Source: Ahrensia sp. (GTDB lineage Bacteria; Pseudomonadota; Alphaproteobacteria; Rhizobiales; Rhizobiaceae). From it: a stretch of DNA of 6,576 nt. The translations under genes were made by a program, and so were the position numbers. Under the pieces are notes generated by a model. The model saw only the letters and a program-made list of their open reading frames with translations, made no database searches and was not told where the DNA came from. Of the stretch, positions 1 to 6,015 are shown piece by piece (the first letter of the stretch is position 1; each line of letters starts with the position of its first letter). The stretch covers positions 1-6,576 of the forward strand of contig JAHEJF010000097.1 of NCBI GenBank assembly GCA_024639025.1, written 5' to 3'.

Positions 1-1055
1 GTATCTTCGTACAGTCTTCTTCCAAGTTCACGGCTGTGGTCATCCACGGTTCTGGCCAACTCGTTATAGGCACCAACAATCTCTTGCAATTCCTTGATGT
101 TCGAATGCGACCGGCTGGGTGAAACGGCCTTTGGGGTGCCGGTTCTTGATTGCTCTGTCAGGTCTCTATTGAGGTTCTCAAGCGGACGAGCCAAGCAGCG
201 AATTGAAAATTTGATAGAAGCGAATGTTAACAACACGGCAAGAAAAAGTCCGCCCAGCAATGGCAGCAGATTGGCGATTGCCTTTGCCTCCAACTCAGAA
301 ACGGGCTGGGGGATCATTACGCCCCAACCCGGTCCGGGTACAAAGGTCAGGCCTGCAATCATGTCGCCATCAAGCGCCGGTGAATAAAAGCGCTCAACAC
401 CTGTTTCACCATTTATCATTCGCGCAACGGCCGAGACCGCAGAGAGGTTTTGAGCTGACTGAACCCAGGACTCAAGCGGGTGGGACAATACGTTACCCTC
501 TTGATCGACAATGGCCGCATGTCCCTTTGCACCAAATGAGATTTCGCTGCCCAACTGCTGGAAATAGCCGGTACCAATTTCCGCAACAGCGATGTTCTGT
601 CCCATTCTAGCAACCAGGAATATGCAATTTTCTGCTTCTGGTTGGCGCCATACCGGCGAAAACCGGAACCGGCTGCTGGTTGCATGGGCTTGAAGAAACT
701 CGAGCAATGCACCTTCAAATTTTGAATCCGAGACAGAATGAAGCACATTTCCGCTTTGCCCATCAATGATCGCAACGTTGCGAATGCCCAAATTGCCCAA
801 CAGCTCGTCGGCATTTTCTGGCGTATGATCGTGTAGCAATGCACTCGAAACAGTTTTCACCGTTACTCTGATGTCTTTCTCATAACGCGAAAGAGCGGAG
901 GACAGGTTTTGAGCCAACAGAAGGTGCCGGTCCTCAACTTCACTGAGTTCGCGAACCAATGTCCGTTCGTAGGTAATCCAGGTAAGGGCGAGCAACGGCA
1001 CCAGGCCTACGAAAATCAAAGCGGCGAGCAGGCCATGTCGAATCCGTAACGTCAT
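1..1055 (-). CDS. Membrane sensor protein with dCache-like and HAMP domains, N-terminal part (runs off window)
   Basis: This frame is open from the ATG at 1055 to the window edge, giving 351 residues without a stop. The order is: short basic N-terminus (TLRIRHGLL), TM1 about residues 8-28, a periplasmic segment about 30-260, TM2 about 262-283, then a HAMP-like linker about 284-345 (RPLENLN at 290-296, KELQEIVGAYNEL at 321-333). The periplasmic part has dCache-style features: GHAAIVDQEGNVLSHP at 178-193 and the closing PGPGWGVMIPQP at 240-251. Such proteins sense a small extracellular ligand and pass the signal to a cytoplasmic kinase, cyclase or methyl-accepting domain. The output domain is outside the window. 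The last visible residues, RRLYED plus a Thr-type codon start, would suit the DxLTGLPNR opening of a GGDEF domain, but that is a guess. The SD before the ATG is weak (GGGCAG). The frame continues upstream without a stop to about 1133 and holds a TTG at 1127, so a slightly longer N-terminus is possible. Confidence 0.85.
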   Translation of the reverse strand, partial: MTLRIRHGLLAALIFVGLVPLLALTWITYERTLVRELSEVEDRHLLLAQNLSSALSRYEKDIRVTVKTVSSALLHDHTPENADELLGNLGIRNVAIIDGQSGNVLHSVSDSKFEGALLEFLQAHATSSRFRFSPVWRQPEAENCIFLVARMGQNIAVAEIGTGYFQQLGSEISFGAKGHAAIVDQEGNVLSHPLESWVQSAQNLSAVSAVARMINGETGVERFYSPALDGDMIAGLTFVPGPGWGVMIPQPVSELEAKAIANLLPLLGGLFLAVLLTFASIKFSIRCLARPLENLNRDLTEQSRTGTPKAVSPSRSHSNIKELQEIVGAYNELARTVDDHSRELGRRLYED

Positions 1056-1234
1056 CTTGTCTGCCCAATCAACAACTGCTTCGCGATGTGCCGCTTCCGG
1101 TTCAAGTTGCTTGTACGATCGGAGCAAAGTCCATCACTGACCAGGAATTTCGGTTCAATTTCGATTTTCACGCGTCGCAACTCCGCCAGAAATCCTTGTT
1201 TTTTCAGTATGCCGACACGTTGCTTGTTCAGCAT
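1052..1234 (-). CDS. Small ORF of unknown function overlapping the sensor start; possible gene remnant
   Basis: A 60-codon ATG ORF whose TGA stop overlaps the ATG of the sensor gene in an ATGA arrangement, typical of translationally coupled genes. The product is basic and soluble with no membrane segment. I do not recognise it. Its frame stays open upstream of the ATG to a stop at 1316-1318, so at most 87 codons are available. The stretch QRVGILKKQGFLAEL loosely resembles the last helix of some periplasmic solute-binding proteins, followed by PKFL. It could therefore be the decayed 3' end of a binding-protein gene that once preceded the sensor. No clear SD sequence lies before the ATG. It may also be a chance ORF in non-coding DNA. 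The reading is weak; the stop/start overlap is the only positive support. Confidence 0.22.
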   Translation of the reverse strand: MLNKQRVGILKKQGFLAELRRVKIEIEPKFLVSDGLCSDRTSNLNRKRHIAKQLLIGQTR

Positions 1235-1534
1235 TGTGTCCGTCAGACTGCGATCACTTAGATTCAGATATTCAACTATTGGACATTCAGAACTGCGCTG
1301 ATGCTTGTGCCGGCTTCATGCCGCCCGGTACGCAAACGCGCGCACGTCGCACCAGACTAAGACGTTGCGATTGCGATGCAGTTAATCGCATTTACAAGCT
1401 GTTTGAGTGGTTAATGGTTCATCACGATTGGCATTGACATTGTCACTTCACCGTACCGGGCAAATGCATGCCAAGTGAAATGCACTTTGAAATTCAAGCC
1501 GCTAAAAGGATTCCAGGTTCGATTTACAATAATC
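1235..1534. other. Intergenic spacer without a supportable gene
   Basis: No frame on either strand gives a protein-like product here; the minus-strand frames hit stops every few dozen codons. The right half is AT-rich and holds short inverted repeats: TTGGCAT at 1428-1434 with ATGCCAA at 1468-1474, TCACTT at 1443-1448 with AAGTGA at 1473-1478, and TTGAA-A-TTCAA at 1487-1497. These may be protein-binding sites for either divergent gene or may be chance. No terminator-like hairpin with a T tract is visible. The spacer separates the minus-strand sensor from the plus-strand toxin-antitoxin operon and must contain the promoters of both. Confidence 0.5.
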
Positions 1535-1563
1535 TGGACATTTGTCCATAATTGAACTATATA
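1523..1563 (+). promoter_or_regulatory. Putative promoter of the toxin-antitoxin operon
   Basis: Two overlapping sigma70-type pairs can be read. One is TTTACA at 1523-1528 and CATAAT at 1547-1552 with an 18-base gap (5/6 and 5/6 matches). The other is TGGACA at 1535-1540 and TATATA at 1558-1563 with a 17-base gap (5/6 and 4/6). Both place the 1535-1548 palindrome inside or over the polymerase site, which fits repression by a bound antitoxin. Which pair is used cannot be decided from sequence alone. Confidence 0.45.
1535..1548. promoter_or_regulatory. Perfect palindrome TGGACA-TT-TGTCCA, candidate antitoxin operator
   Basis: Two 6-base arms match perfectly around a TT centre, 34 bases before the antitoxin start codon. 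The site overlaps both promoter readings. Antitoxins of the Xre/MbcA/ParS family carry an HTH and usually repress their own operon from palindromes at the promoter, so this is the best candidate operator. Binding itself is inferred. Confidence 0.5.
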
Positions 1564-1570
1564 TAGACAA

Positions 1571-1578
1571 AAGGAAGG
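1571..1578 (+). promoter_or_regulatory. Strong ribosome binding site of the antitoxin gene
   Basis: AAGGAAGG lies three bases before the ATG at 1582, and its AGGA core (1572-1575) is six bases from that ATG. This fixes the antitoxin start. The contrast with the toxin, which has almost no SD, suggests more antitoxin than toxin is made per transcript. Confidence 0.65.
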
Positions 1579-1581
1579 AAC

Positions 1582-2001
1582 ATGCTCACCGCACTGGAAA
1601 ATGCGTCCAACGACCCGATCCAAACGGAGACAGGCAATTACAGCCAGGACGAATTGCACGCCATGCAACGTGCTGTCATCAAACTGTTTGACAAATGGGG
1701 TGTCAGCGATGTGGACGCTGCCGTGTTATTGGGTGGTATCGCAGCCAAAACGTACCGCCGCTGGAAGGACGGCGATTATGGGCGTGTAAACCGCGACCTG
1801 GCCGATCGCATGTCCAATTTGCTGGGAATCCACAAGGCGCTGCGGATCATCTTTACCAATCCCGCTCAAGCGTATGGCTGGATCAAGTCAGAAAACAAAT
1901 CGCTGGGTGGCCGCATGCCGCTTGCAATCATGATGCAAGGCGGCATGAACGATATTGTGCGCATCCGGCGTTATTTGGATTCCGTGCGCGGCGGATGGTA
2001 G
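1582..2001 (+). CDS. Xre/MbcA/ParS-type antitoxin of a RES toxin-antitoxin module
   Basis: The 139-residue product has the two-part build of this family. An Xre-like helix-turn-helix region covers about residues 25-85 (FDKWGVSDVDAAVLLGG, then KTYRRWKDGDYGRVNRDLADR). A C-terminal MbcA/ParS (DUF2384) toxin-binding region covers about 86-136 (KALRIIFTNPAQAYGWIKSEN, ending DIVRIRRYLDSVRGGW). Family members bind and block the RES toxin, placing the C-terminal segment in its active site, and repress their own promoter through the HTH. The length is usual for the family. The stop codon lies inside the start region of the toxin gene (ATGGTAG), so the two are one operon. A strong SD at 1571-1578 fixes the start. 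The palindrome at 1535-1548 is the likely operator. The partner being a RES protein makes the assignment firm; the exact toxin specificity is inferred from the family. Confidence 0.9.
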   Translation: MLTALENASNDPIQTETGNYSQDELHAMQRAVIKLFDKWGVSDVDAAVLLGGIAAKTYRRWKDGDYGRVNRDLADRMSNLLGIHKALRIIFTNPAQAYGWIKSENKSLGGRMPLAIMMQGGMNDIVRIRRYLDSVRGGW

Positions 2002-2705
2002 AGGCCCCGACGGTATGGGTAACCTGGCCACAAACGCACCGGCTTATCCTGTCTCACTTCCCTCCCATTGATCTTTTTGATGACATCGCTGATCCACAGG
2101 ATTGGCAGCATCTTGTAAAGGCTGAAGCACGCACCAATCCACGCATAATCGAAGAGATCGGCGACTTGACTTTGGTGCCCGTCGAACGCCGCCTCGCCGG
2201 ACCCGGCGCGTCCTGGGTAATGGCCGCCTTCACCCATATTTCCCCGGATCGAACATCCCGTTTTTCTGATGGCAGCTATGGCGTCTACTATGCCGGTGAC
2301 GCACTGGAAACAGCTCTGCGGGAACATTGTTTCCATATGGCACGCTTTTACGCTGACTCTGATTGCAACCCTGGATGGATATCAGAGGTGCGGCAGCTCA
2401 TCGGCTCAATCGACAGCAACCTGACAGACATAAGAGGTGACGGATTTGAGCGGTTGCTCGAAAAGGACGTGGCGCAATATGGACCGGCACAGCAATTTGC
2501 TGCCGGGCAAAAGGCCGAGGGCTCGAACGGCATCGTCTATCCCAGCCAACGCCATGCCGCCGGGCAGTGCATTGCAGCGTTTTATCCCGATGTCGTCGGC
2601 ATCCCGCAACAAGGTGATCATTTTCGCTATCACTGGAACGGCACCGAAATTGACTATGTGCAGCAGAAATCCGGTCAGAGTTCTGTTTTCGACATGCGCG
2701 CATAG
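1995..2705 (+). CDS. RES-domain toxin, probable NAD+-degrading enzyme
   Basis: RES toxins deplete cellular NAD+ (NAD+ phosphorylase or glycohydrolase activity, as in MbcT) or ADP-ribosylate a target (as in ParT), arresting growth when the antitoxin is lost. The product is 236 residues from the ATG at 1995. The RES core runs from about residue 75 to 215: HISPDRTSRFSDGSYGVYYA at 81-100 supplies the conserved Arg (R89) and the G-x-Y-Y stretch, ALREH at 107-111 the conserved acidic residue (E110), and NGIVYPSQRHAAGQCIAAFY at 178-197 the late Ser (S184). All the residues I would expect are present, so it looks active. The ~75-residue N-terminal part makes it longer than compact MbcT-type toxins. 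Its frame is open upstream to 1695, but that part lies inside the antitoxin gene. The ATG at 1995, overlapping the antitoxin stop by seven bases, is the sensible start, with only a weak GC-rich SD, so translation is probably coupled. Confidence 0.88.
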   Translation: MVEAPTVWVTWPQTHRLILSHFPPIDLFDDIADPQDWQHLVKAEARTNPRIIEEIGDLTLVPVERRLAGPGASWVMAAFTHISPDRTSRFSDGSYGVYYAGDALETALREHCFHMARFYADSDCNPGWISEVRQLIGSIDSNLTDIRGDGFERLLEKDVAQYGPAQQFAAGQKAEGSNGIVYPSQRHAAGQCIAAFYPDVVGIPQQGDHFRYHWNGTEIDYVQQKSGQSSVFDMRA

Positions 2706-2734
2706 CGTGGGGCCAGCCTGATTGCAGTGTTGAT

Positions 2735-2775
2735 CCGCTGATTGACATCGACCAGATTACGGTTCAATCCAGCGG
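2735..2775. repeat. Imperfect inverted repeat after the toxin gene
   Basis: CCGCTGATTG at 2735-2744 can pair with CAATCCAGCGG at 2765-2775, a 10-bp stem with one bulged C and a 20-base loop. No T tract follows, so it is not a standard rho-independent terminator. It lies in the 105-base gap before the permease gene and could act in RNA processing or be chance. Confidence 0.25.
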
Positions 2776-2799
2776 TTACCCATCCTCCATTTTCAATTC

Positions 2800-2804
2800 G
2801 GAAA
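2800..2804 (+). promoter_or_regulatory. Ribosome binding site choosing the permease start
   Basis: GGAAA lies six bases before the ATG at 2811. An in-frame TTG at 2742 would add 23 hydrophilic residues that do not look like a permease N-terminus and has no comparable SD, so the ATG is preferred. Confidence 0.5.
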
Positions 2805-2810
2805 GCAGCA

Positions 2811-3716
2811 ATGGCAATCGGCATCAAGCTTGAAACCGTCGCGCCGGCACTGTTCGTTCTGATCTGGTCGACAGGTTGGATCGTTGCCAAATATGTCTCC
2901 TTCAATGCCGATCCCCTGACCTTTCTTGTCTACCGGTTTGCGATCGCCACGCTGGTTTTTGCAGCCATTGCCATTGCCATGTCGGCAAAATGGCCCACGA
3001 CACGGATGGGCTGGGTGCACGCGCTGTTCTCGGGACTATTGCTGCATGTCATCTATTTGGGCGGAATCTGGTGGGCCATCAATCAAGGTGTCCCCTCTTC
3101 TATTTCAGGTGTTCTGGCTGCCGTTCAACCGCTTCTGACAGCACTTATCGCCTATTGGGCTGTCCATGAGCGTCTTGCCGGTGGACAAAAATTGGGTCTG
3201 GTACTGGGCTTTGTCGGACTGATCATTGCCATCGGTCCAAACCTTTGGGGGCTTGATAGGGCGTCCATCGAACCATCCCTGCTTCCCCTGGTGGTCAATG
3301 TGGTTTCAATGATCAGCGTAACCCTTGGGACCATCTACCAGAAGAAATACCTGCAGGAAGGGGACCTCATCCCCATTGCAGGGATCCAGTTTTTGGGCGC
3401 GTCGATCTTCTTGCTGCCCGTTGCGCTTGTTCTTGAGCCCATGCAAATGACTTGGAATATTCACGCAGTGCTTGCGATGCTGTGGTCGGTTTTTGGCTTG
3501 TCGCTGGGCGCCATCACACTTCTGCTGTTCCTGATCAGAAAGGGTCAGGTCAGCCGCGCTGCATCGCTAATTTATCTGATCCCGGCTGTGGTAGGCTTTG
3601 AAGCGTGGGTGCTCTTTGGCGAGGACATCTCTCTGCCCTTCATCATTGGGACGATTATTGTTGTTTTCGGCGTCTGGCTTGTTAACCGCAAACCGTCCAA
3701 ACCGGTTCAACGATAG
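2811..3716 (+). CDS. EamA/DMT-superfamily permease
   Basis: The 301-residue product is nearly all membrane segments and fits the ten-TM, two-repeat layout of the drug/metabolite transporter superfamily. The first EamA repeat is about residues 8-142, with the early APALFVLIWSTGWIVAKY and the PSSISGVLAAVQPLLTALIA stretch leading to E120 in AVHERL. The second is about 158-293, with SRAASLIYLIPAVVGFEAW at 248-266 and GEDIS at 270-274. Length is normal for the family. DMT carriers export or import small metabolites (amino acids, nucleosides, drugs) across the inner membrane; the substrate cannot be read from the sequence. It begins 105 bases after the toxin gene on the same strand, so read-through from that operon is possible, but nothing shows a functional link. 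It is convergent with the BCCT gene downstream. The start follows the SD at 2800-2804. Confidence 0.88.
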   Translation: MAIGIKLETVAPALFVLIWSTGWIVAKYVSFNADPLTFLVYRFAIATLVFAAIAIAMSAKWPTTRMGWVHALFSGLLLHVIYLGGIWWAINQGVPSSISGVLAAVQPLLTALIAYWAVHERLAGGQKLGLVLGFVGLIIAIGPNLWGLDRASIEPSLLPLVVNVVSMISVTLGTIYQKKYLQEGDLIPIAGIQFLGASIFLLPVALVLEPMQMTWNIHAVLAMLWSVFGLSLGAITLLLFLIRKGQVSRAASLIYLIPAVVGFEAWVLFGEDISLPFIIGTIIVVFGVWLVNRKPSKPVQR

Positions 3717-3730
3717 GCAATGCCTTAATC

Positions 3731-3763
3731 AAACAAAACCTCCCCGCACAGGGCGCGGGGAGG
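3731..3763 (-). terminator. Rho-independent terminator of the BCCT gene
   Basis: A perfect 9-bp GC-rich stem, CCTCCCCGC at 3739-3747 with GCGGGGAGG at 3755-3763, encloses a seven-base loop. Read on the minus strand, the stem is followed at once by TTTTGTTT (complement of 3731-3738), a proper U tract. It lies about 30 bases beyond the BCCT stop codon. On the plus strand the stem is followed by CCAAAAAG, so it would be a poor terminator for the convergent permease transcript, though the hairpin could still protect that 3' end. Confidence 0.8.
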
Positions 3764-3792
3764 CCAAAAAGTTATCCGTTGTCTTGGACTGC

Positions 3793-5382
3793 CTAGATCT
3801 TTTTCCGCTCGGAAAGCAGGGCTTTCCAAAGACAGTAGCACATGATCAGCACGACCACAGTAAACGGAATACCTGTCGAAACTGCCGCGCCTTGAAGGGC
3901 GGACAATCCACCACCAAGCAGCAGTGCGATGGCAACCAGGCCTTCCAAAGTACACCAGAAGACCCGCTGAATGACAGGTGCGTCCATTTTGCCGCCCGCA
4001 GTGATTGTATCAATCACCAGTGAGCCGCTGTCCGATGACGTCACAAAGAAGATGACAATCAGGACAAGTGCAATTGGTGCAACGATACCATAGAGCGGAA
4101 GCTCCTTCAGGAAGCCGAACAGGGCACCTTCTGGTTTGTAGCTGTCCACAACGGTTGCTGTAACACCCTCGGCACCACCTGCATTGATCATGTCAATGGC
4201 AGCACCACCGAATGTCGACATCCACAGAGCACAGACAAGTGTGGGTGCAATCAGTGCACACAGAACGAATTCGCGCACCGTGCGACCCTTCGAGATGCGG
4301 GCAATAAACATGCCCACAAAGGGTGACCATGCGATCCACCACGCCCAGTAGAAGGTTGTCCAGCCATGGAAATAGCTGGTGTCTTCACGACCAAACGGAT
4401 TGGATAGCGCCGGCAACAGGGTAATATAATCAACCATCACGCTGAAGTAACGCGTGAACGCACTGACTATGCCCGTCATCAGAATGACGAAAATAAACAG
4501 TGCAACGGCCATCACCATGTTGATCTCTGACAGCCGCTTCACGCCCTTGTCCATACCCAAAAGCACGGAACCCAGTGCGATGAGCGTGATGCCGATAATC
4601 AGCAGAACGATCACGGTATTACTCGGTTCTATGCCGAATATCTCGTTCAAACCAGCTGCCACCTGTTGCGCACCCAGACCAAGCGATGTGGTCAGTCCGA
4701 ACAAGGTCGCGAAAACGGCGAGCGTATCGATAGTGTGGCCCCACCAACCCCATACACGCTCTCCCAGAAGTGGATAGAACGCAGAGCGAAGTGTGAGCGG
4801 GAGCCCCAGATTGTAGCAGAAGATCGCCAGGCTCAGACCGACCGCAGCATACACGGCCCATCCTTCAAGACCCCAGTGGTGAATGGTCCCAACCACGCCA
4901 ATATACTCATTACCAGGCTCGGCAATGTCGATGCCCAGCGGACGGGCGCCACCACCCTCAGAGAAGTTGTAGTAAACCGGCTCAAGCACACCGAAGAACA
5001 AGAGGCCAATACCAATGCCAGCCGCGAACATCATCGCAATCCATCCGGCATAGGAATAATCTGGCTTTGCGTCCTTGCCACCTATTCGGACTGAGCCAAC
5101 AGGCAGCACAATCAAGGCAAGACAGAATAGCGTGATTGCATCAACAGAAAGCACAAGGAACCAGTCAAATGTGCTTGTGAGCCAGGGCCTCAGCCACCCA
5201 AAAAAGGAAGCCGAAGCTTCCTGGTTGGCCAGTGACAGAAGCACGAAGCCGAAAATCACGATACTTGAAATCAAAAATACCGGATTATGGATGTCCAGGC
5301 CCATAGGACGAATATTGTCCTGCCCCATCTCATAATCGGTGGAATATTCTTCGCCGACACCGTCGGCCTCAGATACGGCCAT
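3793..5382 (-). CDS. BCCT-family transporter (glycine betaine/choline/carnitine type)
   Basis: This complete 529-residue, twelve-TM carrier belongs to the betaine-choline-carnitine transporter family, which imports quaternary ammonium or sulfonium compounds (betaines, choline, carnitine, DMSP) for osmoprotection or as nutrients. Visible marks are the glycine-rich unwound helix AAGIGIGLLFFGVLEPV at 120-136, the HHWGLEGWAVYA segment at 168-179, the family signature WTTFYWAWWIAWSPFVGMFI at 341-360 supplying the Trp/Tyr substrate box, and FFVTSSDSGSLVID at 445-458 at the second sodium site. The GxGxG form resembles Na+-coupled BetP more than the CaiT exchanger, so sodium symport is likely. The N-terminal tail (about 33 residues) is acidic. 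The C-terminal tail ends a few residues after the last helix (LLSERKKI), unlike the long osmosensing tail of BetP, so strong osmotic gating by that mechanism is unlikely. A strong SD supports the start. The gene has its own terminator and is probably monocistronic. The substrate is not determinable here. Confidence 0.93.
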   Translation of the reverse strand: MAVSEADGVGEEYSTDYEMGQDNIRPMGLDIHNPVFLISSIVIFGFVLLSLANQEASASFFGWLRPWLTSTFDWFLVLSVDAITLFCLALIVLPVGSVRIGGKDAKPDYSYAGWIAMMFAAGIGIGLLFFGVLEPVYYNFSEGGGARPLGIDIAEPGNEYIGVVGTIHHWGLEGWAVYAAVGLSLAIFCYNLGLPLTLRSAFYPLLGERVWGWWGHTIDTLAVFATLFGLTTSLGLGAQQVAAGLNEIFGIEPSNTVIVLLIIGITLIALGSVLLGMDKGVKRLSEINMVMAVALFIFVILMTGIVSAFTRYFSVMVDYITLLPALSNPFGREDTSYFHGWTTFYWAWWIAWSPFVGMFIARISKGRTVREFVLCALIAPTLVCALWMSTFGGAAIDMINAGGAEGVTATVVDSYKPEGALFGFLKELPLYGIVAPIALVLIVIFFVTSSDSGSLVIDTITAGGKMDAPVIQRVFWCTLEGLVAIALLLGGGLSALQGAAVSTGIPFTVVVLIMCYCLWKALLSERKKI

Positions 5383-5388
5383 TGGTTT

Positions 5389-5395
5389 CCTCCCC
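5389..5395 (-). promoter_or_regulatory. Strong ribosome binding site of the BCCT gene
   Basis: Minus-strand GGGGAGG lies six bases before the ATG at 5382, close to the ideal SD, and fixes the start. Confidence 0.7.
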
Positions 5396-5415
5396 TTTAG
5401 AATGCTTTTTATTCA

Positions 5416-5454
5416 ATTATACGCGGACGATAGGTCAATTTTGCTATTTGTCAA
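5416..5454 (-). promoter_or_regulatory. Putative promoter region of the BCCT gene
   Basis: On the minus strand TTGACA (5454-5449) is followed after 16 bases by TATCGT (5432-5427), a usable sigma70 pair. A perfect TATAAT also occurs at 5421-5416, but the nearest TTGAC-like box (5438-5433) is only 11 bases from it. The two TTGAC boxes repeat at a 16-base spacing. The exact promoter is uncertain. Confidence 0.35.
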
Positions 5455-5521
5455 AAGTGCCCTACGCCAAAAGTTGGAGAATTCGCGACTTCTCCACCGG
5501 TCTGCGAGACAATTTGACCCG

Positions 5522-5540
5522 AAAAGCCGCCTTGGCTTTT
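5522..5540. repeat. Perfect inverted repeat upstream of the copper genes
   Basis: AAAAGCC (5522-5528), a five-base GCCTT loop and GGCTTTT (5534-5540) form a 7-bp perfect dyad in the divergent gap between the BCCT and DUF2946 genes, 46 bases before the latter's chosen start. A TTGACC box lies just upstream at 5514-5519. It could be an operator. It does not match the CueR-type ACCTTCC/GGAAGGT dyad as I know it, so a copper regulator cannot be named. Confidence 0.4.
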
Positions 5541-5567
5541 GGTGCACAAACGAATAGCTAATCTGAA

Positions 5568-5578
5568 AAGGAAAGAGG
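5568..5578 (+). promoter_or_regulatory. Purine-rich ribosome binding site for the DUF2946 gene
   Basis: AAGGAAAGAGG is the only good SD in this stretch. It puts translation start at the GTG at 5587 (8-base gap from AGAGG) or the TTG at 5581 (8 bases from AAGGA). Starts further upstream at 5539 or 5542 would place the SD inside the gene. Confidence 0.5.
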
Positions 5579-5586
5579 TTTTGCGA

Positions 5587-5985
5587 GTGTGCAGGCGACA
5601 ATTTGGCTTTGAAAACTTGGCCATCCGGCTTGTGCTGATCGCATCATTTGTGCTTGCCGCATTCGCGCACACAGGGCCATCGCTGTCTCTAGCATTACCA
5701 TCGGGTATCGATGCACGGGCCTATGCAGCGCAATATACTTTGCCCGACGGCGCGCTTCCAATCCTGTGCGACAAGTCGGGCAACGGAGGAACGCACCATT
5801 CTGGCGCAAGCCCTTGCGAATTCTGCTCTCTGGTTGAAAACGCAGCACTTGCCCACCCCGCTGAGGCGATATCTCGACCAGCATTCGATGTGTCACTCGA
5901 CAATTGTCTTGGGTGCCAAGATGAATTTTTGGTCCAACGCCAATTGGGTCTGCATGGCGCATCCAGGGCCCCGCCCCTCGCCTGA
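5587..5985 (+). CDS. DUF2946-like membrane-anchored protein with Cys/His motifs, copper-associated
   Basis: This 132-residue protein has one hydrophobic segment near the N-terminus (about residues 11-37, LAIRLVLIASFVLAAFAHTG), acting as signal or anchor, followed by an exported domain. That domain reads YTLPDGALPILC with C61, then HH at 70-71, the PCEFC pair C77/C80, and a further CLGC pair C107/C110. The LPDG..P.LC...H....CxxC pattern is what I know from DUF2946-type proteins, which often sit beside copper chaperone genes; their biochemical role is not settled. The Cys/His sites suggest metal binding, probably Cu(I), but this is inferred. The gene lies 68 bases before the PCuAC gene on the same strand and is likely co-transcribed. 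No ATG is available in frame near the SD, so a GTG start at 5587 is chosen; the TTG at 5581 would add two residues. Confidence 0.7.
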   Translation: MCRRQFGFENLAIRLVLIASFVLAAFAHTGPSLSLALPSGIDARAYAAQYTLPDGALPILCDKSGNGGTHHSGASPCEFCSLVENAALAHPAEAISRPAFDVSLDNCLGCQDEFLVQRQLGLHGASRAPPLA

Positions 5986-6015
5986 ACACTTTTTATAACA
6001 ACATCATTCCAATTT

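Noticed and set aside
416..844. 142-residue minus-strand ORF inside the sensor region
   Set aside because: It is in a different minus frame from the 351-codon open frame, which has clear TM, Cache and HAMP features. Its own product has no coherent domain.
1428..1497. Cluster of short inverted repeats in the spacer (TTGGCAT/ATGCCAA, TCACTT/AAGTGA, TTGAA-A-TTCAA)
   Set aside because: The arms are short, partly overlapping and mutually exclusive. In AT-rich DNA they are expected by chance, so they are noted only in the spacer entry.
1695..1994. N-terminal 100-codon extension of the toxin frame
   Set aside because: It lies wholly within the antitoxin gene, has low-complexity shadow-like composition, and starts from a non-ATG codon. 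The RES protein begins sensibly at 1995.
2742..2810. Upstream TTG start adding 23 residues to the permease
   Set aside because: No SD sequence supports it and the added residues are hydrophilic, whereas the ATG at 2811 has GGAAA at the right spacing.
3598..4023. 141-residue plus-strand ORF crossing the convergent gap
   Set aside because: It overlaps the permease end out of frame, passes through the terminator hairpin and runs antisense to the BCCT gene. The product has no recognisable fold.
4666..5094. 142-residue plus-strand ORF antisense to the BCCT gene
   Set aside because: The minus strand here encodes unmistakable BCCT motifs. The plus frame is a shadow.
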